From an uncultured Planococcus sp. (GTDB lineage: Bacteria; Bacillota; Bacilli; Bacillales_A; Planococcaceae): a stretch of 64,000 bases of DNA. Below the pieces are notes generated by a model. That model saw only the letters and a program-made list of their open reading frames with translations. It ran no database searches and had not been told where the DNA came from. Below, piece by piece: positions 58,330 to 64,000 of this stretch. The position numbers and the translations under genes are program-made. Numbering within the stretch: the first letter of the stretch is position 1; every line of letters starts with the position of its first letter. The stretch lies in NCBI GenBank assembly GCA_947502505.1, contig CANNAE010000007.1:62001-126000 (forward strand), read 5' to 3'.

Positions 58330-58362
58330 AAAACGGCCGGAGAAATTCTCCGGCCGTTTTTT
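58330..58362 (+). terminator. Terminator after yhfH
   Basis: AAACGGCCGGAG / CTCCGGCCGTTT is followed by a T-run on the plus strand. Confidence 0.88.
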
Positions 58363-58414
58363 AATGCCATCTTCTGCTGTTGTACAACACATGCAGCGAA
58401 AGGGGAGCGGCAGA

Positions 58415-58867
58415 TCAATGACCCATCTTCTCCATGGCGTCTGCATCTTCCCCGTCATCCGGCACGATCGACTCCGGATCCGGGTCGCCGGCTGTCAATT
58501 CCATTTTCGGCATGACATGCATGCGGCGGGCTGTTGTATGGGCTTGGATGAAATACAGCCCTTCTTCTCCCACTGTCCAGCTATGTTCATACACGCCATC
58601 TTCTGTATGGGCGCCTTCAAGCATCTCGCTGTTTTCCCGGTCGCCTGATTGCCACACTTCGAAGACCACTTCATCTGCATCTTCGACTGGTTCTGCGCCT
58701 TGTGTAACGGTGGCAGACAGCAGCACCGGTGCTCCCGGCTCAGCGGTTTCTTCTGTATTGAATTCGACTTCTACTTCTTGCGTCATCTCGCCCGTACCAG
58801 CCGATGAATCTTCTTCCCCGCATGCCGCCAACAAGAATACGAGCATCAGAGCCATCCATTTCTTCAT
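58415..58867 (-). CDS. FixH/YtkA-like lipoprotein
   Basis: The 150-residue protein has a lipoprotein signal peptide with lipobox LAAC near residue 16-19, an acidic linker, a single beta-sandwich of FixH/YtkA type (APVLLSATVTQGAEPVEDADEVVFEVW, YFIQAHTTARRMHVMP) and an acidic Met/His tail. It is anchored on the outer face of the membrane. YtkA-like domains are often found with copper or cytochrome oxidase functions, which here is only a hint. AGGGGGAAA precedes ATG 58867. Confidence 0.85.
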   Translation of the reverse strand: MKKWMALMLVFLLAACGEEDSSAGTGEMTQEVEVEFNTEETAEPGAPVLLSATVTQGAEPVEDADEVVFEVWQSGDRENSEMLEGAHTEDGVYEHSWTVGEEGLYFIQAHTTARRMHVMPKMELTAGDPDPESIVPDDGEDADAMEKMGH

Positions 58868-58924
58868 GCCATTTCCCCCTAGTGGCCAGCCCATCGAGCT
58901 CCGGCCATTTTCTGTCTATTGATG

Positions 58925-58961
58925 AAAAAACGCCGCCGCAGTTGACTGCTGAGCGGCGTTT
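58925..58961 (-). terminator. Terminator after hemH
   Basis: AAACGCCGC-GCAGT / ACTGC-GCGGCGTTT is followed by TTTTTT on the minus strand. Confidence 0.8.
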
Positions 58962-59012
58962 CGTTCGTGCGTGATCGTTTGGAAGCGGACTTGTCAGATG
59001 CTCCCGTACTGA

Positions 59013-59942
59013 TTAATTTTCGTTCAATTTATTTAATACGACATTGGCCATGCCGTCGATGAACAATGGATCTACGTTCGGCATTTCCGGACGGCGGTAA
59101 GTGGCGCCGATTTCGTCGCAGACGACTTTGCATTCGTAGTCGTTGTCATACAATACTTCCAGATGGTCTGTAATAAAGCCAACCGGTGTGTAAACGAAAG
59201 AATCATAGCCTTTTTCTTCATGCAAATCGCGCGTCAAGTCCTGGACATCCGGCCCGATCCACGGTTCCGGTGTTTGCCCGGCACTTTGCCAGCCGATTTC
59301 ATAGTTTTCAACGCCTGCCGCGTCGGCGATCAAATCAGCCGTTTCTTTCAATTGGTCCGGGTATGGGTCGCCATTTGCGATGATTTTCTCCGGCAATGAA
59401 TGCGCAGAAACGATCAGGCAAGATTTCGCGCGCTCTTGTTCCGACATTTCAGCAAATGCCGCACTCACTTTCTCGCTCCAGAACTGGATGAATTTCGGTT
59501 CTGTGTACCAGCTTTCCACGGAAGTCAATTTGATGCCAAGCTTGTCAGCCGTTTCTTTCGCACGGCCGTTATAGGATTTAACGGAGAAAGTCGAGAAATG
59601 CGGCGCCAGAACGATTGAAATCGCTTCTTCGATGCCGTCTTTCTTCATTTCTTCCACGCCGTCTTCGACGAATGGCTCGATATGCTTCAAGCCAAGGTAC
59701 ATTTTGAATTCGATTTCGTCCTGCAATTCGTTCAGGCGCTGGCATAAGCCATTTGCCTGGTCTTCTGTGATTTTAGCCAGCGGGGAAATGCCGCCGATCG
59801 CTTTGTAGCGGTCTTTTAGATCCTGCAAGGCTTCTTCGCTCGGCTTGCGGCCGCGGCGGATATGCGTATAGTAGCGCTCGATATCATCTTCTGAATAAGG
59901 CGTGCCATACGCCATTACCAATAATCCCATTGTCTTTTTCAT
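59013..59942 (-). CDS. hemH: Ferrochelatase (coproporphyrin III type)
   Basis: The 309-residue enzyme begins [32 protein letters not shown] and has the metal-inserting region [15 protein letters not shown] and the late signature [22 protein letters not shown]. In Firmicutes it inserts iron into coproporphyrin III. It directly follows hemE. hemY, the usual third gene in B. subtilis, is absent: a terminator follows. Confidence 0.96.
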   Translation of the reverse strand: MKKTMGLLVMAYGTPYSEDDIERYYTHIRRGRKPSEEALQDLKDRYKAIGGISPLAKITEDQANGLCQRLNELQDEIEFKMYLGLKHIEPFVEDGVEEMKKDGIEEAISIVLAPHFSTFSVKSYNGRAKETADKLGIKLTSVESWYTEPKFIQFWSEKVSAAFAEMSEQERAKSCLIVSAHSLPEKIIANGDPYPDQLKETADLIADAAGVENYEIGWQSAGQTPEPWIGPDVQDLTRDLHEEKGYDSFVYTPVGFITDHLEVLYDNDYECKVVCDEIGATYRRPEMPNVDPLFIDGMANVVLNKLNEN

Positions 59943-59966
59943 CATAATCACCTCATCAAAAATTTG

Positions 59967-61010
59967 TTAGTTCTGTTTTTTGTATGCTGCGCTGTACTCA
60001 TGGACAAATGCCGTCAGACGTTTCAAGGTATCAGGCTGCACTTCAGGGAATACGCCGTGCCCAAGGTTGAAAATATAACCGTCGTCCTGCATGCCCATAT
60101 CCAGGATTCTCTTCGTGCGTTCTTCGATGACGGACCAATCCGCCAGCAAATAAGATGGGTCGAAGTTGCCCATCAAGGCTTTTGTCAGGCCGCGCTCCCG
60201 TGCTTCGGTAATCGGCAAACGCCAATCCAGTCCTACGACATCCACTGGAAGCTCATGCCATTCATTCGCCAAGTGGCTTGCGCCGACACCGAAAATCGTC
60301 ATCGGTACGCCTTCTTCGCCAATCTCCTTGAAGATGCGGTCCATGACCGGCTTGATGAAGATGCGGTAATCTTCGACATTCAATGCGCCCACCCATGAGT
60401 CGAAAATCTGAATCGCTTTCGCTCCCGCGTGGATTTGCGCTTTCACATAAGGAATGATCGTGTCTGCCAGTTTGTCCATCAATGCAAACCACATTTCCGG
60501 CTCTGATACCATCATCGCTTTTGTTTTGTTATAGCTCTTCGAAGGGCCGCCTTCGATCATATAGCTCGCCAGTGTAAACGGCGCGCCGGAAAAGCCGATG
60601 AGCGGCACGTTCAATTGCTCTTCTGTCAGCAATTTGATCGTTTTCAATACATAGTCAACGTCTTGTTCAGGATTGATCTCCCCGAGACGGTCGATGTCCG
60701 CTTTCGTGCGGATCGGGTTGCTGATGACCGGCCCGACGCCTCCTTTGATCTTGACGTCCACGCCAATTGCTGGAAGCGGTGTCACGATGTCCTTGTACAA
60801 AATCGCTGCATCGACGTCGTATTGGTCGACCGGCAGCTTCGTGACATAAGCGCACAATTCCGGCTGGTGCGTGATTTCCTCCAACGAATATTTTTCTTTG
60901 ATCTTGCGGTATTCCGGCTGGGAACGCCCAGCCTGGCGCATATACCATACCGGTACATGATCAGTCTTTTCCCCTCGCGCTGCGCGCAGGTACGTATCAT
61001 TAAAAGTCAT
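59967..61010 (-). CDS. hemE: Uroporphyrinogen decarboxylase
   Basis: The 347-residue enzyme has the two family signatures, [16 protein letters not shown] near residue 20 and the central [17 protein letters not shown]. It removes four carboxyl groups from uroporphyrinogen III to give coproporphyrinogen III. It lies 24 bases before hemH and diverges from hmoB. Confidence 0.97.
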   Translation of the reverse strand: MTFNDTYLRAARGEKTDHVPVWYMRQAGRSQPEYRKIKEKYSLEEITHQPELCAYVTKLPVDQYDVDAAILYKDIVTPLPAIGVDVKIKGGVGPVISNPIRTKADIDRLGEINPEQDVDYVLKTIKLLTEEQLNVPLIGFSGAPFTLASYMIEGGPSKSYNKTKAMMVSEPEMWFALMDKLADTIIPYVKAQIHAGAKAIQIFDSWVGALNVEDYRIFIKPVMDRIFKEIGEEGVPMTIFGVGASHLANEWHELPVDVVGLDWRLPITEARERGLTKALMGNFDPSYLLADWSVIEERTKRILDMGMQDDGYIFNLGHGVFPEVQPDTLKRLTAFVHEYSAAYKKQN

Positions 61011-61088
61011 GAATTATTCATCCCTTCAGTCTTTGCGGCTATAGTGTATCCTTCATTATCCGTTTATACTATAGACGCTCCGCCCCCT

Positions 61089-61117
61089 ATTGTATAGAAT
61101 CCCGGCGCAATTGTCAT
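61089..61117 (-). promoter_or_regulatory. Sigma-A promoter for hemE-hemH
   Basis: ATGACA (61112-61117) and TACAAT (61089-61094) on the minus strand are 17 bases apart, about 75 bases before hemE. The same gap also holds a TTGACA (61145-61150) on the plus strand towards hmoB but no good -10, and no Fur or PerR box was recognised. Confidence 0.65.
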
Positions 61118-61230
61118 AAAATAGACCCGAATGCCTTCACGGATTTGACACCTTCTGTTTTAAGCGCTTGATTTTAGGGAAAAGTAGTATAGCTATTCGA
61201 ACGTATCCCGATTATTAGGAGGCTTTATCA

Positions 61231-61746
61231 ATGAATGTTTATATGACAACTGGCACTTACGAATTCATGAAAAAAATGCGTGATAAGCACGCAAGCGAAA
61301 CAATGGTATTGATGCAAGGCGAAAACACGACTTTGCTCTTGCACGAAACCGAAGGAAAATCCATTTTCCAAACGCCGCGCCGCTTTGAAGTGGTCGATGG
61401 CACCGGCGAATTCCGCGAAAAAGGATTTTTCGTCATGAACAATATCCCGGTTGCCGACGAAGGGCGCCCTGTGTTTGAGCATCGTTTCAAGAACCGCGCC
61501 GGCGCAATCGAAAACGAACCCGGCTATGTCGCTTTCCGCGTCTTGCGGCCGCTCGATTCCGATACGTACGTCGTCTTGACCGAATGGGAATCGCCGGCAT
61601 TCTATGAGAAATGGAAAGAATCACAAGCTTTTGCCAAAGCACATGCAGAAAAACCTCAGGACGAAGTTGAAAAACCACGCGCCAATATTTTTTCAGGTTC
61701 TTCCTACCTCACCATGTACAAAGCAAAACCCGAAGAAGACGAGTGA
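61231..61746 (+). CDS. hmoB: Heme-degrading monooxygenase HmoB-like
   Basis: The 171-residue protein has the HmoB layout: an N-terminal arm MNVYMTTGTYEFMKKM, a middle region, and a C-terminal ABM domain with NNIPVADEGRPVFEHRFKNRAG and VLRPLDSDTYVVLTEWES. It opens the heme ring to release iron. It diverges from hemE, so heme synthesis and breakdown genes sit back to back as in B. subtilis. TTAGGAGG precedes the start. Confidence 0.92.
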   Translation: MNVYMTTGTYEFMKKMRDKHASETMVLMQGENTTLLLHETEGKSIFQTPRRFEVVDGTGEFREKGFFVMNNIPVADEGRPVFEHRFKNRAGAIENEPGYVAFRVLRPLDSDTYVVLTEWESPAFYEKWKESQAFAKAHAEKPQDEVEKPRANIFSGSSYLTMYKAKPEEDE

Positions 61747-61775
61747 AAACGGCCGGCTAGCCCGGCTGTTTTGTT
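61745..61775 (+). terminator. Weak terminator after hmoB
   Basis: AACGGCCGG / CCCGGCTGTT pair with mismatches and are followed by TTTTGTTCT on the plus strand. Confidence 0.5.
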
Positions 61776-61814
61776 CTGTATATATAGAAGAAACCCATAT
61801 AGGAGGAACTTTCT

Positions 61815-62813
61815 TTGGTATTCATTTACTTTCTGTTGGCGGCAGCCGTGACTGTCTTTGCCGCCATTAAACTGTCCCAGTATGCCGATGTCATCAGCGA
61901 GAAATCTGCGATGGGCGGCATGATGGTCGGCACATTGCTGCTTGCAGGAGCTACCAGCCTTCCTGAGATTTCCACCAGCTTTTCTGCGGCAGCGATCGGC
62001 AATGCCGACATCGCAGTCGGCAATATGATCGGCTCGAATTTGTTCAATCTCTTTATCTTGGCCGGATTCGATTTGCTGCTGAACCGCAGGCGCATGCTTG
62101 AGCGGGCATCCAAAGACCATACTTACTCTTCTTTGCTCGGCATCTTTTTGACAGTGCTGTTGTTGCTGGCCTTATGGCTCCGCACCGATGTCACCTTCCT
62201 TGGGATCGGCCTTGACTCCCTGGCGATCGGCATAAGCTATATAGTGGGCATGCTGATCATCAATAAATTGCCGAACTTGGATACGGTCGATATGGACGAC
62301 GAGCCCGTCGATGCCAAAGCCCCTAAAAACCCGAGCGCCCATTTATCGCCAAAACACGCAGGACTTCGTTTCGCGGTGGTGGCTGTAATCATTATGGCGG
62401 CAGGGACCGCCCTTTCCATCACGGGAGATGAGATTGCGGTCGTCACAGGAATCGGCTCCAGCTTTGTGGGCAGTTTCCTGGTGGCTGCTGCCACTTCCTT
62501 GCCAGAAGCGATTTCGGTTTTCGTCGCGCTTCGACTGTCGAATGTCAATATGGCAGTCGGCGCTGTGCTCGGAAGCAATATTTTTAATATGGTCATCCTG
62601 GCTTTGTCAGACCCGATTTATGTGGAAGGGTCCATCATCAGCGGCGTGTCAGGCGCCAATATTATCATCGCCAGCGCAGTGCTCGTCATGAGCGTGCTGG
62701 TCATGTTTTCACTTTTCAGGCCGAAGACCCCTTCTACGTGGGCGTATAGCGTGCCTTCCATTTTGGTCGTGCTATTGTACTTCGTTGCATCTTATTTGAA
62801 TTTCACCTACTAA
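61815..62813 (+). CDS. Calcium/sodium antiporter family protein (CaCA, YrbG type)
   Basis: The 332-residue membrane protein has two inverted repeats, each with the CaCA alpha motif: GATSLPEISTSFSAAAIGN with GNMIGSNLFN, and AATSLPEAISVFVALRLSN with GAVLGSNIFN. A charged cytoplasmic loop (MDDEPVDAKAPKNPSAHLSPK) divides the halves. It would exchange calcium or another cation for sodium or protons. The TTG at 61815 lies 8 bases after AGGAGG. Confidence 0.9.
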   Translation: MVFIYFLLAAAVTVFAAIKLSQYADVISEKSAMGGMMVGTLLLAGATSLPEISTSFSAAAIGNADIAVGNMIGSNLFNLFILAGFDLLLNRRRMLERASKDHTYSSLLGIFLTVLLLLALWLRTDVTFLGIGLDSLAIGISYIVGMLIINKLPNLDTVDMDDEPVDAKAPKNPSAHLSPKHAGLRFAVVAVIIMAAGTALSITGDEIAVVTGIGSSFVGSFLVAAATSLPEAISVFVALRLSNVNMAVGAVLGSNIFNMVILALSDPIYVEGSIISGVSGANIIIASAVLVMSVLVMFSLFRPKTPSTWAYSVPSILVVLLYFVASYLNFTY

Positions 62814-62843
62814 CAGAACGGGACATCCCCGTTCTGTTTTTTG
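62812..62843 (+). terminator. Terminator after the antiporter gene
   Basis: AACAGAACGGG / CCCGTTCTGTT is followed by TTTTTT on the plus strand. Confidence 0.85.
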
Positions 62844-62891
62844 CTATGTTAGACTAGGGAAAATACAGAAAATTAGGAAGGATATGAGCCA

Positions 62892-64000
62892 ATGATTGAA
62901 AAGATATTTGCTGAACTCGATAAAGCCTACCCAGAGATGGTGGAAATCCGCCGCCACCTGCATATGAACCCGGAACCATCGTTCCATGAAACCAAAACAG
63001 CGAAATACATCCGTGATTTCTATGAAGATCTCGGTGTGGATATACGCTTTGGTGTCGGAGGCAATGGCGTCATTGCGACCATCCGAGGAGCAAAGCCCGG
63101 CAAGACCGTCGCCTTGCGCGCTGATTTTGATGCCCTGCCGATACAGGACCAGAAAGAAACCAGCTATAAATCCACTGTGCCAAACGTCGTCCATGCTTGC
63201 GGACACGACGGCCATACGGCGACTTTGCTGGTTCTTGGCAAGATTCTCCACAGCTTGCGTGATGAACTGCCCGGCACTTATGTGCTCATCCACCAGCACG
63301 CAGAAGAACTTGCCCCGGGCGGCGCTAAGCCGATGATCGAAGACGGCGCGCTTGAAGGCGTCGATGTCATCTTCGGCACCCATCTTTGGTCGACGACGCC
63401 ATTCGGGCGCATCGATTACCGCACCGGCCCGATCATGGCAGCGGCAGACCGTTTTGAAATCACGGTGCAAGGACGCGGCGGCCACGGAGCGATGCCGCAC
63501 GAAACCGTCGATGCTGTCGTTACAGGCGCCCAATTGGTAACCAGCCTGCAGCAACTTGTCGCCCGCCGCGTGGATCCGCTTGAATCTGCGGTACTTACGA
63601 TCGCTTCGTTTATGGCGGAGAATCCATTCAATATCATTGCCGACCAATCGAAACTCAACGGGACGGTCCGGTCGTTTACGGAAGAAACGCGTACACTTAT
63701 GGAACAGGAAATGGAACGCATCGCGAACGGTACCGCGATCGCCACCAATAGTGCCATCGACTTCAAATTCCACCGCGGCTATCCACCAGTCGTTACTCAC
63801 GAAAAGGAAACCGAATTCCTGAGAGAGCTCGCTGAAGATGTGCCGGGCGTAACGGAAGTCTTTAATTGCCCGCCGCAAATGGGCGGCGAAGATTTCGCTT
63901 ATTACCTTGAAGAAGTGCCGGGAACATTTTTCTTCACAGGCGCAATGCCGGACGGTGAAGTTTACCCCCATCACCACCCGAAATTCGATTTTAAAGAAGA
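62892..64000 (+). CDS. M20 family amidohydrolase (N-acyl amino acid hydrolase type), truncated by the window edge
   Basis: The frame starts at ATG 62892 after AGGAAGG and stays open to the window end (369 codons so far). Metal ligands are in HACGHDGH (His101, Cys103, His105), HAEELAPGG (Glu138-139), GTHLWS, and a late His. It cuts N-acylated amino acids or hippurate-like amides. The C-terminal end lies outside the window. A long opposite-strand frame here is a shadow. Confidence 0.93.
   Translation, partial: MIEKIFAELDKAYPEMVEIRRHLHMNPEPSFHETKTAKYIRDFYEDLGVDIRFGVGGNGVIATIRGAKPGKTVALRADFDALPIQDQKETSYKSTVPNVVHACGHDGHTATLLVLGKILHSLRDELPGTYVLIHQHAEELAPGGAKPMIEDGALEGVDVIFGTHLWSTTPFGRIDYRTGPIMAAADRFEITVQGRGGHGAMPHETVDAVVTGAQLVTSLQQLVARRVDPLESAVLTIASFMAENPFNIIADQSKLNGTVRSFTEETRTLMEQEMERIANGTAIATNSAIDFKFHRGYPPVVTHEKETEFLRELAEDVPGVTEVFNCPPQMGGEDFAYYLEEVPGTFFFTGAMPDGEVYPHHHPKFDFKE

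Noticed and set aside
61145..61175. Catabolite-responsive element before hmoB (AAGCGCTT core)
   Set aside because: The core is palindromic but the flanks match poorly with the CcpA consensus, and the promoter here lacks a good -10.
62844..63977. Long minus-strand open frame (377 codons) at the right edge
   Set aside because: It lies wholly opposite a clear M20 peptidase gene on the plus strand, has no recognisable domain and has an odd composition typical of an antisense shadow.

Overview
This is a 64 kb stretch of ordinary, gene-dense chromosome from a low-to-mid GC Gram-positive bacterium of the order Bacillales. The gene content and order closely follow Bacillus subtilis: cggR-gapA-pgk-tpiA-gpmI-eno, secG-est-rnr-smpB-ssrA, yvcI-rapZ-yvcK-whiA-crh, hisZ to hisI, hprK-lgt-yvoD-ppaX-yvoF, yvlB-uvrA-uvrB, yhfJ/yhfH and hemE-hemH. 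Codon use is fairly GC-rich for the group and no sporulation-specific gene is recognised, so a Planococcaceae member (Planococcus or Planomicrobium type) is my best guess. That is inference from memory of these genomes. No prophage, insertion sequence, rRNA operon or CRISPR array was seen.

Layout. Positions 1-6.3 kb hold a small C39-like protein, a 5'-3' exonuclease, a BCCT osmolyte transporter, a short-chain dehydrogenase plus aldehyde dehydrogenase pair behind a sigma-B type promoter, and the tmRNA gene. From 6.3 to 10.3 kb are smpB, rnr, an esterase and secG. From 10.4 to 18.1 kb lie the lower glycolytic genes under CggR, with two copies of a structured repeat on either side of eno. From 18 to 27 kb are a glutaredoxin/TPM/LemA cluster, a tRNA-Arg, clpP with a CtsR operator, the crh-whiA-yvcK-rapZ-nudix operon, trxB and a TPR protein. 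A complete hisZGDBHAFI operon fills 27.2-33.6 kb. From 33.7 to 44.5 kb come yvoF-ppaX-yvoD-lgt-hprK, a small amidase, a DUF4097 protein and uvrA-uvrB with a LexA box. From 44.7 to 52.5 kb are an IDEAL-domain protein, a ComK homologue with a K-box, an unknown gene with a LexA-like box, a UbiB-type kinase, an enoyl-CoA hydratase, an S9 peptidase and an acyl-CoA ligase with a FadR operator. The right end has a bceRSAB peptide-antibiotic module, lipoate ligase, a 41-residue zinc-ribbon protein, a FixH-type lipoprotein, hemE-hemH, hmoB, a Ca/cation antiporter and a truncated M20 peptidase.

How the genes fit together. Several parts form one carbon-control circuit: HPr kinase/phosphorylase, the pyrophosphatase PpaX that removes its by-product, Crh carrying the Ser46 target, CggR with its operator, YvcK and RapZ. 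Stress and quality control form a second theme: SmpB/tmRNA/RNase R, ClpP under CtsR, UvrAB under LexA, and the sigma-B dehydrogenase pair.

I did not find a convincing new multi-gene system. The best leads are regulatory or small: the repeat pair around eno, a LexA-like box in front of an unknown gene, an inverted-repeat operator in front of hisZ, a ComK gene with its own K-box, and an orphan C39-like protein. Gene starts were chosen from Shine-Dalgarno spacing. Several genes start with TTG or GTG (rnr, eno, the nudix gene, the S9 peptidase and the cation antiporter).
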